DNA of 64,000 nt, taken from contig NZ_FOFR01000013.1 of NCBI RefSeq assembly GCF_900110955.1, positions 1 to 64,000 of the forward strand, written 5' to 3'. The DNA is from Lentzea xinjiangensis (GTDB taxonomy: Bacteria; Actinomycetota; Actinomycetes; Mycobacteriales; Pseudonocardiaceae). Shown here piece by piece: positions 27,327 to 35,259 of this stretch. Each line of letters begins with the position of its first letter. Within the stretch, counting starts at the first letter, position 1. The notes under the pieces are model-generated. The model saw only the letters and a program-made list of their open reading frames with translations. It made no database searches and had not been told where the DNA came from. The position numbers and the translations under genes are program-made.

Positions 27327-28079
27327 CTACAGACACGTAGATCGACGAACTGCCGGTCGATCTTCGGCTTCGACGAACGCGGCGAGGCCGTCGAGAACGC
27401 GCGCGAGACCGAACTCGAACTCGTCCAGCGGACGGTCGAAGCCGCCCGAACCGTAGAGGTAGGTCATCATCGGCAGGCGTTCCGGCGTGAAGTGCTCCCA
27501 CAGCGACTCGGTGCCGTTCCACCAGTCCTCCTCGGACACCCCGGTCTCCCGTTCGGCCTGCACGCGGTCCGCCATCGTGCGGCCCACGCCGTCGACGAAC
27601 TGCGCGACCGTCGTCACCACCGCCACCACCTCCTCGGGACGCAGCCCCAGGCCGGCGACGACGGCGTACGCGGCGTCCTGCCGCGTCATGGCCTGCGGGC
27701 CCGGCATCCGGCGCGAGGTCGTGAGCTGCAGCATCCACGGGTGCGCGCGGTACATCGACCACATCTGCCGCGCGAAGAACTCCAGACCGGCCCGCCACGG
27801 CCCCTCCGGGGTGTGCTCGGTCTCGCCCCACACCGCGTCGACCATCAGGTCGAGCAGCTCCGACTTGCCCGGCACGTGTCGGTAGAGCGACATCGCCGTG
27901 CTGCCCAGCTCCTCGGCGACCCGGCGCATGGTGAGCGCGTCGACGCCCTCGGCGTCGGCGACCTTGATCGCCGCCTGGACCACCCGCGCCTGGCTCAGCG
28001 CCGCCCTGGGGCCCCTGGTCGGCTCGGGCTGCGGCTCCCACAACAGGCGCACGCTGCGGTCCCGGTCGCTCTGCTTCAC
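27327..28079 (-). CDS. TetR-family regulator of the DrrAB-type exporter
   Basis: The product (250 residues from GTG 28079) carries a TetR helix-turn-helix (about 30-78; ARVVQAAIKVADAEGVDALT, TAMSLYRHVPGKSELLDLM) after an N-terminal extension, and a C-terminal domain typical of TetR_C_1 drug-exporter regulators. I prefer GTG 28079, with GAGGAGG 6 nt ahead, over the in-frame GTG at 28097. It diverges from the ABC exporter, with a tandem operator in the 86-bp gap. A drug-like ligand is inferred. Confidence 0.85.
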   Translation of the reverse strand: MKQSDRDRSVRLLWEPQPEPTRGPRAALSQARVVQAAIKVADAEGVDALTMRRVAEELGSTAMSLYRHVPGKSELLDLMVDAVWGETEHTPEGPWRAGLEFFARQMWSMYRAHPWMLQLTTSRRMPGPQAMTRQDAAYAVVAGLGLRPEEVVAVVTTVAQFVDGVGRTMADRVQAERETGVSEEDWWNGTESLWEHFTPERLPMMTYLYGSGGFDRPLDEFEFGLARVLDGLAAFVEAEDRPAVRRSTCL

Positions 28080-28123
28080 CCGGCCCCTCCTCTTCACACC
28101 GCTTGCGGATCAATCCTAGAACC

Positions 28124-28156
28124 GTGTACAACGTACACTGAGTGTACAAAGTACGC
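28124..28156. promoter_or_regulatory. Tandem TetR operators between the regulator and exporter genes
   Basis: GTGTACAACGTACAC (28124-28138) is a perfect 6-3-6 palindrome. GTGTACAAAGTACGC (28142-28156) is a near copy 18 bp downstream. The inner arms GTACAC and GTGTAC also pair across TGA, so three overlapping palindromes share the site. It covers the promoter region of both divergent genes. Confidence 0.8.
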
Positions 28157-28165
28157 AGTTCAGCC

Positions 28166-29119
28166 ATGGGGGTGGAAGTCGTGGGACACGCGGTGCTCGC
28201 AGAAGGGCTGCGCAAGAGGTTCGGTGACAAGTGGGCGTTGGACGGTTTCGACCTGGCCGTGCCCGCCGGCACGGTGTGCGGGCTGCTGGGCCCGAACGGC
28301 GCCGGCAAGACGACGGCGGTGCGCATCCTGGCCACGTTGCTGCGCCTGGACGGCGGACGGGGTGAGGTCGCGGGCCACGACGTGGTGCGCGAAGCGCCCG
28401 CGGTGCGCCGGCGGGTCGCGCTGAACGGCCAGCAGTCCACAGTGGACGACGTGCTGACCGGCAGGGAGAACCTGGTCATGTGGGGGCGGCTCTACCACCT
28501 GTCGCGGCGGCAGGCGCGGGCCCGGGCGGACGAGCTGCTGGAGCAGTTCGGCCTCACCGACGCCGCGGACAAGCGCGCCAAGCAGTACTCGGGCGGTATG
28601 CGGCGCCGCCTTGACCTGGCGTCGAGCTTCATCACGCGGCCGTCGGTGCTGTTCCTCGACGAGCCGACCACCGGCCTCGACCCGCGCAACCGCGGCGAGG
28701 TGTGGCGGGAGGTGCGGCGGGTCGTCACCGGGGGGACGACGGTGCTGCTCACGACGCAGTACCTGGACGAGGCCGACCAGCTCGCCGACCAGGTCGTCGT
28801 GCTCGACAGCGGCCGCGTGGCCGCGCAGGGCACGCCGGAGCGGCTCAAGTCCACCCTCGGCGGCGACCGGATCGAGGTCGTCGTCCGCGACGCGGGCGAC
28901 CTGCCGGTCGTGCGGGACGTGCTCGGGCCGGACGCCGAGGTGGACCCGGACGCGTTCCGGGTGAGCGCGGCCGTGGCGGACCGGGTGGCGGCGTTGACGC
29001 GGGTGACGTCGGCGCTGGCGTCGAAGGGCGTGGAGGCCGAGGACATCGTGCTGCGGCGGCCGACGCTGGACGAGGTCTTCCTCGCGATCACGGGGCACAA
29101 AGCGCAGGTGCGGGCGTGA
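28166..29119 (+). CDS. DrrA-type ABC exporter ATP-binding protein
   Basis: The 317-residue ATPase has Walker A GPNGAGKTT, the Q-loop in RVALNGQQSTVDD, the signature YSGGMRRRLDLA, Walker B VLFLDEPTTGLDP and the switch His replaced by Gln in LLTTQYLDEADQLA, all as in the daunorubicin-resistance DrrA subfamily. The C-terminal RRPTLDEVFLAITGH is the usual DrrA tail. The start may be ATG 28166, which has no ribosome site and sits 9 bp after the operator (possibly leaderless), or GTG 28181 with GGTGGA ahead. It pairs with the permease by a 4-bp overlap. Confidence 0.9.
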   Translation: MGVEVVGHAVLAEGLRKRFGDKWALDGFDLAVPAGTVCGLLGPNGAGKTTAVRILATLLRLDGGRGEVAGHDVVREAPAVRRRVALNGQQSTVDDVLTGRENLVMWGRLYHLSRRQARARADELLEQFGLTDAADKRAKQYSGGMRRRLDLASSFITRPSVLFLDEPTTGLDPRNRGEVWREVRRVVTGGTTVLLTTQYLDEADQLADQVVVLDSGRVAAQGTPERLKSTLGGDRIEVVVRDAGDLPVVRDVLGPDAEVDPDAFRVSAAVADRVAALTRVTSALASKGVEAEDIVLRRPTLDEVFLAITGHKAQVRA

Positions 29120-29904
29120 ACGCGCTGCGGTTCGCCGTCGTCGACTCGTGGGTCGTGGCCAAGCGGGACCTGGTCCACTGGGTGCGCGAACCGGTCAGGG
29201 TGTTCGCGAACCTCGCCTACCCGATCATCTCCGTGCTGATCTTCGGGCTGGTCTTCGGCAGCGCGATGACCGTCTTCGGCGGCGGAGACTACATCGCCTT
29301 CCTGCTGCCGGGCATGTTCGGCCAGACCATCGCGTTCGGCGTGGCCGCGACGATGATGACGGTGTCGATCGACGCCGACCGGGGCGTCACCGACAGGTTC
29401 CGCGCCTCGCCGATGTCGCAGACCGGCGTGGTGGCCGGGCGCAGCCTCGCCGACCTGGTGAACTCGTCGCTGGAGCTGCTGGTGCTGGCGTTGTGCGGCC
29501 TGGTGATCGGCTGGTCGTTCCACAACGGCCTGCCGAACGCACTGCTGGCGTTCGCGTTGTTCCTGTGGCTGCGGTTCGCGCTCGTGTGGATCGGCATCTA
29601 CCTCGGTCTCCTGGTGCGACCGGAAGCGGCGTCCGCGTCGTGGATGTTCCTGTTCCCGCTGACGATGTTCGCGAACACCTTCGTCTCACCGGAGCTGATG
29701 CCGGGCTGGCTGCGCGTGGTGGCCGAGTGGAACCCGCTGTCCTCGACGGTGGCGGCGGCACGTGAGCTGTTCGGCAACCCCGGCGTCGGCGGCGACTCCT
29801 GGGCCGCGCAGAACTCGCTGCTACTGGCCGTGCTCTGGCCCGCGGTGTTCGTGGCGGTCTTCTGGCCGCTGTCGGTGCTGAAGTACCGCAACCTCAGCCG
29901 CTAG
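29116..29904 (+). CDS. DrrB-type ABC-2 exporter permease
   Basis: This 262-residue permease has six hydrophobic segments and the ABC-2 pattern: WVREPVRVFANLAYPIISVL, FLLPGMFGQTIAFGVAATMM, DRFRASPMSQTGVVAGR and the C-terminal TFVSPELMPGWLRVVAEWNPL. Its GTG overlaps the ATPase stop (GTGA). With the ATPase it should form a heterotetrameric drug or lipid exporter under control of the divergent TetR. Its 3' end overlaps the convergent kinase-like gene by 84 bp. Confidence 0.9.
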   Translation: MNALRFAVVDSWVVAKRDLVHWVREPVRVFANLAYPIISVLIFGLVFGSAMTVFGGGDYIAFLLPGMFGQTIAFGVAATMMTVSIDADRGVTDRFRASPMSQTGVVAGRSLADLVNSSLELLVLALCGLVIGWSFHNGLPNALLAFALFLWLRFALVWIGIYLGLLVRPEAASASWMFLFPLTMFANTFVSPELMPGWLRVVAEWNPLSSTVAAARELFGNPGVGGDSWAAQNSLLLAVLWPAVFVAVFWPLSVLKYRNLSR

Positions 29905-30567
29905 GAACTCGGTCCGGAACTGGTCGGCGAGCCACCTCGCCAGCAGCCGCCGCCAGTTCCGGACCCTGGCCAGCAGCTCCGGGCGCAGTGCCGGGTCGTC
30001 CTCCCACTCCCGCCAGTCCTCGCTCGCGAGCCAGCCGATGCAGCCCGCGATCCGGTGCAGCCGCAGCAGGTCCGGGTCGGGCCGGTCGCCGTACCCGTCC
30101 CAGAACGCTTGCGGCAGCACGGTTCCGTGCAGGTAGAGGTGTTCCTCGAAGGCGGCGAGCTCGTCGAGCGGGTTGCCCAGGCCGGGGTTGTCCCAGTCGA
30201 TCAGCGTCGCTCTCCCGTCGCCGACGATGACGTTGTAGAGGTTGACGTCGTTGTGCAGCAGGCCGATGCGGTGGATCTTGCGGAACGCCTCGCCGATGCT
30301 GCGCCAGACCTCCGCGGACACCGGCAGCGCGTCGGCCAGCGTCCTGCCCTCGACGTACTCGACCAGCACGTCGCCGCGCCCGTTGCAGGCGAGGACCTCC
30401 GGCGCGCCGGGCACGACGAACTTCGGCAGGTCGCGGGCCACCTTCGGTTGCCGCAGCACGGCTTTGCGCCCGTCGGCGAGGACCACCAGGTGCAGGGCGT
30501 TGGTGAGCCCGTCGCCGTGGAGCGGCTCGACGCTCCTGGCGTTCTCCAGTTGCCGGAACACTCGCAC
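29821..30567 (-). CDS. Aminoglycoside phosphotransferase-like (APH/choline kinase fold) protein
   Basis: This 248-residue protein has the catalytic loop HNDVNLYNVIV and the metal-binding LIDWDNPGLGNPLDELAAF of the APH/choline-kinase fold. The N-lobe is short: AVLRQPK may hold the ATP-binding Lys, and there is no clear Gly loop. Substrate unknown; small-molecule kinases of this type occur in many contexts. GTG 30561 is an alternative start, with GGAG at 5 nt. The last 84 bp lie antisense to the exporter permease gene, so the C-terminus (from about residue 221) may be a fortuitous extension. Confidence 0.7.
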   Translation of the reverse strand: MRVFRQLENARSVEPLHGDGLTNALHLVVLADGRKAVLRQPKVARDLPKFVVPGAPEVLACNGRGDVLVEYVEGRTLADALPVSAEVWRSIGEAFRKIHRIGLLHNDVNLYNVIVGDGRATLIDWDNPGLGNPLDELAAFEEHLYLHGTVLPQAFWDGYGDRPDPDLLRLHRIAGCIGWLASEDWREWEDDPALRPELLARVRNWRRLLARWLADQFRTEFLAAEVAVLQHRQRPEDRHEHRGPEHGQ

Positions 30568-30699
30568 TCCACAGGTCGCACTGGCCCGTCCGCTGCGCCG
30601 CGGCCGACGATGGCGCAGCCGGACTCCATTGTGAACGGCGGCGGCAAGGGCGTGCCAGGTGCCGTGCGGAAAAGGCAGGAGCCTTGGCCGCCGTCGCGT

Positions 30700-31554
30700 T
30701 CAGACAGTCGTCGCGGTCCGGGACAACAACCGCGCGGCCACCGCCGCCGGCAGGTACATCAGCACGCCGTACACCGCGGGCGGGACCGCCATCGTCTCGT
30801 CGTTCAGCACCGTCAGCGCCAGTGTGATCGCGATCGTGGCGTTGTGGATGCCGATCTCCATGGCGCTGGCTACCGCCTGGCTCCGGTCGACCTTGAACGC
30901 CTTGGGCACGTAGTACCCGATCAGCAGGCTCAGGACGCTGAGCAACAGCGCGACCGGCCCGAGCGTCGCGATGTTGTCGACGAGCTGCCGGTGGGCCTGC
31001 GCGACCGCCGCGATGATCACGAGCACCAGCACCACCACGGACGCGATCCGCACGGGGTCGTTCATCCGCAGCGCCCACGCCGCGAACCTCCTGCGCACCA
31101 CCATGCCGATCGCGACCGGCACCAGCACGATCGCGAACACCTGCGCGAACTTCGCCGGCTGCAGGCCGACGTCGGCGTTGTCCGCCATGAAGTGCGCCAT
31201 GCTGAGCCCGACCACCAGCGGCAGCGTGAAGACCGCGAGCACCGAGTTGATCGCGGTGAGCGTGATGTTGAGCGCCACGTCCCCGCCGGCCAGGTGGCTG
31301 AAGAGGTTCGCCGACGTGCCGCCGGGTGAGGCGACCAGCAGCATCATGCCGACGGCCAGCACGCCCTCCAGCCCGAACGCGAGCACCAGTCCCAGGCAGA
31401 TCACCGGCAGCACCAAGACCTGGCAGACCAGCGCGATGACCGCGGCCTTCGGGTACTTCGCGACCCTGGCGAAGTCGGCGCCGGTGAGGGTGAGCCCGAG
31501 GCCGAACATGACGAGCGCGAGCGCCAGCGGCAGGAAGATCTGGACGACGAGCAC
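30700..31554 (-). CDS. Bile acid:sodium symporter (BASS) family transporter
   Basis: This 284-residue membrane protein has nine to ten hydrophobic segments and the BASS motif LLVASPGGTSANLFSHLAGG followed by ALNITLTAINSVLAVFTLP, which lines the sodium and substrate sites. The C-terminal EIGIHNATIAITLAL is also conserved. It probably couples Na+ to uptake or exchange of an organic acid; bile acids themselves are unlikely. The start is GTG 31554 with GGAGG 5 nt ahead; a longer reading to 31803 would add a poor N-terminus that runs opposite the LLM gene. Confidence 0.9.
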   Translation of the reverse strand: MLVVQIFLPLALALVMFGLGLTLTGADFARVAKYPKAAVIALVCQVLVLPVICLGLVLAFGLEGVLAVGMMLLVASPGGTSANLFSHLAGGDVALNITLTAINSVLAVFTLPLVVGLSMAHFMADNADVGLQPAKFAQVFAIVLVPVAIGMVVRRRFAAWALRMNDPVRIASVVVLVLVIIAAVAQAHRQLVDNIATLGPVALLLSVLSLLIGYYVPKAFKVDRSQAVASAMEIGIHNATIAITLALTVLNDETMAVPPAVYGVLMYLPAAVAARLLSRTATTV

Positions 31555-31690
31555 GACGGCCTCCAGCGGATGTCCGGCTTGTGCCGGTTGATCTGATCGG
31601 ACGATCCTGGCGTTACGCCGCCGCCAGTGGAATAGGCCAGGTGGCGGCAACGCCTCCTCCCGGGCCTCCGGGCGGAGGCACACTGGACGC

Positions 31691-32392
31691 GTGCAGATCG
31701 GCGTCTTCACCGCGGGCGACCTCGAACCGGCCGGGATCGTGGCACTGGCGGTCGCCGCCGAGGACGCGGGCTTCGACGTCTTCGCGGTCGGCGAGCACCA
31801 CAACCCGCCCTACAACTCCTCCTCCCCCGCCACGCTCCTGGCGCACATCGCCGCGCGGACAACGCGGATCGGCCTCTCCACCGCCACCACGCTGATCACC
31901 ACGAACCGGCCGGAGCGCCTCGCCGCCGAGTACGCCACGCTGCAGCTCCTCGCGCCCGGCCGGACCGACCTCGTGCTCGGGCGAGGCACCACGGCGAAGG
32001 TGTTCGGCTGGTTCGGCGAACAGGCCGAGTACGGCCTGCCGCGCACGATCGAGCACTACGAGGCGCTCAAAGCCCTGTGGCCCACCCGGCCCTACCTCTG
32101 GCACGCCTGCACCCGGTCGCCGGAGATCGCCGATCTGGCCGCGGCGCACGGCGACGGGTTGTTCGTGTTCGCGGGCCACGCCGGCCTGGTCGCGCGGTAC
32201 CGCGACCAGGCGGCGAGCCCGAGGCTCGGCGTGCTGGCGACCGAGGACGAGCTCGACGTGGCACTGGGCCTGCGCCCCGACCGGCTGCTGGTGCACGCCA
32301 GGAACCCCGCTCACCTCCTCAGGATCACCAGCGCCACCACCAGGACGAGCACGCCCACGGCCGCCGCCGATCCGAGCACCCACAGCCCGTAG
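31691..32392 (+). CDS. Shortened LLM-class flavin-dependent oxidoreductase
   Basis: This 233-residue protein is luciferase-like: MQIGVFTAGDLEPAGIVALA, FAVGEHHNPPYNSSSPATLL, TTLITTNRPERLAAEYATLQ and a later RSPEIADLAAAHGDGLFVF. Relatives run 320-350 residues. Here the middle, between ALKALW and the PYLWHACTRSPE strand, is missing about 60 residues, and the C-terminal TIM-barrel helices are replaced by a Thr/Ala-rich tail (about residue 205 on). The tail overlaps the convergent MFS gene by 82 bp. The gene may be decayed, or a compact paralogue. Flavin binding is doubtful. Confidence 0.6.
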   Translation: MQIGVFTAGDLEPAGIVALAVAAEDAGFDVFAVGEHHNPPYNSSSPATLLAHIAARTTRIGLSTATTLITTNRPERLAAEYATLQLLAPGRTDLVLGRGTTAKVFGWFGEQAEYGLPRTIEHYEALKALWPTRPYLWHACTRSPEIADLAAAHGDGLFVFAGHAGLVARYRDQAASPRLGVLATEDELDVALGLRPDRLLVHARNPAHLLRITSATTRTSTPTAAADPSTHSP

Positions 32393-33285
32393 ACCGCGAA
32401 CGCCACGAACTCCGACCCGATCGCGGCCACCGACGTGACCGTCGCACGAGCGTCGGACCCGATCCGGTGCTGCAACTCCGTCTCCACGTGCACCAGCACG
32501 AACCGGTACAGCCCGTAGAAGAGTCCGACCAGGACGATGGCCGCCGGCACGGCCAGCACCGCCGCCGCGACCAGCACCGCGCCGGACGCGAACAGGACCC
32601 AGCCGCGCCACGGCAACCGGCCGGCGAGTGCGGCACCGGCGGCGCCCGTCAACGGCACGCCGATCGTCGCGAGCGGCACCCACACCGTCGGCACGTGCCA
32701 GTCGTGGGCGAGCAGCGTGAAGTACTCCTCGATCGCGTCGATCGCGTAGACCAGGGCGACCGCCAGCACGGCGCGCCGGACCGGAACGGCCTCGCGCAGA
32801 CCGGTTCTCAGCGTGGCGAGGTAGCCGGGCTCGTCGTCGCCGCCGGACCCGCGTGGCGGCTCCGGGAACCGCGCCGCGATCACCGACGAGGCCAGGCACA
32901 TCGCGACGGACACCCACCCGGCCAGCCGGTAGCCGCCGAGGGAGAACAGCGCGGTGGCCATGACCGCGACCGGGACCTGGGCGATCAGCTCGATGGTGTC
33001 GACGCGGGCGTTGAGCCGGCCGTAGCGGTCCTCGTCGCCGTTGGCCGCCAGCCCGTCGTAGAGCAGGGCCTCGAACGCACCCGACTGCAGCGTGCCGCCC
33101 AGCCCCCACAGCACGAAACCGGCGGCGAACCCCCAGAAGGACGGGAACAGCACCCAGGCCGCGTACCCGGCCGCCTGCAGCACACCGGAGGCGACCAGGC
33201 AGCCGCGCCGCGAGAAGCGGTCGGCCAGCGCGCCCGACGGCACCTCGAACACGACCGCCGTGAGGGACCAGATCGCGAGCAGCAC
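32311..33285 (-). CDS. MFS transporter lacking its first transmembrane helix (5' end damaged)
   Basis: From GTG 33285 the frame encodes 324 residues of a major-facilitator protein (AIWSLTAVVFEVPSGALADR, then FAAGFVLWGLGGTLQSGAFE), but it begins inside what should be the loop after TM1. The 40 in-frame codons upstream (33286-33405) encode HLIPIYALYALLFADSGLSD, a clear TM1, yet contain no ATG, GTG or TTG and end at a TGA (33406-33408). A one-base change near 33390 would join TM1 to the ATG at 33428 in another frame. So it may be frameshifted, a sequencing error, or start from a rare codon. The role is unknown export or import. Confidence 0.7.
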   Translation of the reverse strand: MLLAIWSLTAVVFEVPSGALADRFSRRGCLVASGVLQAAGYAAWVLFPSFWGFAAGFVLWGLGGTLQSGAFEALLYDGLAANGDEDRYGRLNARVDTIELIAQVPVAVMATALFSLGGYRLAGWVSVAMCLASSVIAARFPEPPRGSGGDDEPGYLATLRTGLREAVPVRRAVLAVALVYAIDAIEEYFTLLAHDWHVPTVWVPLATIGVPLTGAAGAALAGRLPWRGWVLFASGAVLVAAAVLAVPAAIVLVGLFYGLYRFVLVHVETELQHRIGSDARATVTSVAAIGSEFVAFAVYGLWVLGSAAAVGVLVLVVALVILRR

Positions 33286-33435
33286 CGAGATCCGGGCGTC
33301 CGACAGGCCGCTGTCGGCGAAGAGCAGCGCGTACAGCGCGTAGATCGGGATGAGGTGCGAGCACCACGCCCACGCCGTCGCGGTCCGGGAGAGATCAGTT
33401 GAAGATCAATGTCGTCGTCGCATGACATCAGGGTA

Positions 33436-33473
33436 AGCCGCCGGCGCCACTGGTTTAAGTGGCGCCGGCGGCT
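33436..33473. terminator. Terminator after the chitinase gene
   Basis: AGCCGCCGGCGCCAC (33436-33450) pairs perfectly with 33459-33473 around the 8-nt loop TGGTTTAA. The 15-bp stem lies 26 bp downstream of the chitinase stop and just upstream of the MFS gene region. Confidence 0.85.
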
Positions 33474-33499
33474 CGTGGTCGTTCAGAACCCTGCCGCGG

Positions 33500-34831
33500 T
33501 CAGAACCCTGCCGTGATCTTCGTGAACGCGAGCTCCTGCTGCGGGATGCCCGAGCAGTGCGCCGCGATCTGGCCGTCGCAGCCGCCGCGGTCGCGGTTCA
33601 CCGACCAGAACGCGAGGCGTCCCAGCCCGTTCGACTTCGACCAGTCGCGGATCGCCGTCCAGTCGTCGGTGGTGGTGAGCTCGCTGTGGTCGGACAGGCC
33701 GTTCATGCCGGAGATGCCCACGTGCTTGAAGGCCTCGGCGTCGCTCCAGCCGAAGGTCGACTTGAGCTTGTTCTTCAGCCCCGTGGCCGCGCTGATGGTG
33801 TCAGTGCGGATGTTGGAGCTGTGGAAGTCGAACGGCATGATCGTGAACACGTCGATGTTCGCGTTCAGCGCCTTGGCCTGGTCGATCAGCCGGGCGCCGT
33901 AGAAGTTCGGCCCGGTGGTGCCGGTGCCGAACGTGACGATCGTCTGGATGCCGGGGTTGTTCTGCTTGACGATCTTCAGCGCCGTGAGGATGCGGTCCTG
34001 CACCGTCGTGTTCTCGAACTCGTCGGAGTTCTCGATGTCGATGTCGATCGCCTTGAGCCCGTAGGCGTTGATGACCTGCTGGTAGGCACCTGCCAGCGCC
34101 TCCGCCGTCGCGCAGTTCGGGCCGAGCTTGTTGCCGCTCCAGCCGCCGAAGGACGGCACGATGTCACCGCCCGCGGCGCGGATGGCGTTGATCGTCTGCT
34201 GGTCGACGCCACCGGTCAGCGGGCGCTGGCCGTCCCACGAGGGGGTGCAGCCGCCGCTGGACAGGACGAACGCGAGCGTGAACCACTTGACGCCGGTCGA
34301 GGCCATGACCTGCGTGGCGCTCTGCGGGTTGCCCCAGCCCAGGTACAGGTAGGGCGCGCCGCGGCCGGTGCCGGGCACCGGCGGGTTCGACGTGGTCGTC
34401 GTGGTGGTGGTCGTGGTGGTCGTCGGCGGCTGCCCGCCGTCGCACGACCCGCCGTTGATCTTGCACCCGGTCGGGCTGCCGCCGGTGCCGCGCACGGTGA
34501 AGCCGAAGCTCACCGAGCCACCGACCGGCACGGTGCCGTTCCAGGTGTTGCGAACGGTGATGTTCTGCCCGTTCGCCGCGTAGCTGCCGTCCCAGAGCGA
34601 CGCGATCGACTGCCCGCCCGGGAGCGTGAACTCGACCGTCCACGACGAGAGCGCGGAGCCACCGCTGTTGGAGATCGTGTACTTGGCCTCGTAACCGCTG
34701 CCCCAGTCCGACGTCTTGGTGAACGCCGCCGTCACACCCGTCGCGCCGCTCGCGGGAGCGGCGAGAACGCCTCCGACCACCGTGGCCATCGCCACCGCGG
34801 CGGTCAGGAGTTGCCAGCGGAACTTCTTCAT
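33500..34831 (-). CDS. Secreted GH18 chitinase with N-terminal CBM2
   Basis: The 443-residue exoenzyme has a signal peptide (about 1-30), a carbohydrate-binding module of family 2 (about 31-125; SDWGSGYEAKYTISNSGGSA), a polythreonine linker (about 137-147) and a glycoside hydrolase 18 domain (about 158-443). The catalytic motif LKAIDIDIEN contains Glu267, matching the DxxDxDxE signature with a small change. It should cleave chitin to oligosaccharides. A DasR-like operator 47 bp upstream suggests control by N-acetylglucosamine metabolites. It ends at a strong terminator. Confidence 0.93.
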   Translation of the reverse strand: MKKFRWQLLTAAVAMATVVGGVLAAPASGATGVTAAFTKTSDWGSGYEAKYTISNSGGSALSSWTVEFTLPGGQSIASLWDGSYAANGQNITVRNTWNGTVPVGGSVSFGFTVRGTGGSPTGCKINGGSCDGGQPPTTTTTTTTTTTSNPPVPGTGRGAPYLYLGWGNPQSATQVMASTGVKWFTLAFVLSSGGCTPSWDGQRPLTGGVDQQTINAIRAAGGDIVPSFGGWSGNKLGPNCATAEALAGAYQQVINAYGLKAIDIDIENSDEFENTTVQDRILTALKIVKQNNPGIQTIVTFGTGTTGPNFYGARLIDQAKALNANIDVFTIMPFDFHSSNIRTDTISAATGLKNKLKSTFGWSDAEAFKHVGISGMNGLSDHSELTTTDDWTAIRDWSKSNGLGRLAFWSVNRDRGGCDGQIAAHCSGIPQQELAFTKITAGF

Positions 34832-34876
34832 GGTGCTCCATCCACGTGCAGGGGGTACGTGATGGCGAGCACGTTA

Positions 34877-34892
34877 ACTGGTCTAAACCATT
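34877..34892. promoter_or_regulatory. DasR-like operator upstream of the chitinase gene
   Basis: ACTGGTCTAAACCATT contains TGGTCTAAACCA (34879-34890), one base away from the core TGGTCTAGACCA of the dre sites bound by the GntR-family repressor DasR in streptomycetes. Its position, 47 bp before the chitinase start, fits repression relieved by amino-sugar phosphates. Confidence 0.75.
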
Positions 34893-34956
34893 CGTTCAAG
34901 AGGATGAACCGGGCGCGATTCACCGCGCCAGAGCTTGAGGGAGCGCTCTCACGAGA

Positions 34957-35256
34957 CTATGACCGGTCCGCCGTCCGCTCGTCCAGCAACTGCAACAACG
35001 CGTACGTGGTCTGCCGCTGCTCCTCCACGAGCTTGGTGAGCCACGACCCGAAGTACAGGAACCCGCCGACCCCGATCAGGCCGAGCCCGAGCATCCCGCC
35101 CGACACCAGGTACGGGACCTGCTCCCACACGTACCCGGTGTGCGCGACACCCCACCAGGCGAAGAGTATCGCCGCGACGCCGGCGGTCATCAGCATCGCG
35201 CCCACGAGGCCGAGCCCGCTGCGCATCCGGGCGCGGCGCCGGTCCTGGATGGTCAT
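34957..35256 (-). CDS. Small membrane protein at the end of the Liv-type operon
   Basis: This 99-residue protein has two transmembrane helices (LGLVGAMLMTAGVAAILFAW about 15-34 and YLVSGGMLGLGLIGVGGFLYF about 49-69), a basic N-terminus (MTIQDRRRARMR) and a charged C-terminal helix (WLTKLVEEQRQTTYALLQLL). It begins 3 bp after the stop of the anchored 420-aa protein, so it belongs to the operon. The family is not known to me. It may help assemble or hold the anchored protein at the membrane. Confidence 0.7.
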   Translation of the reverse strand: MTIQDRRRARMRSGLGLVGAMLMTAGVAAILFAWWGVAHTGYVWEQVPYLVSGGMLGLGLIGVGGFLYFGSWLTKLVEEQRQTTYALLQLLDERTADRS

Positions 35257-35259
35257 GGC

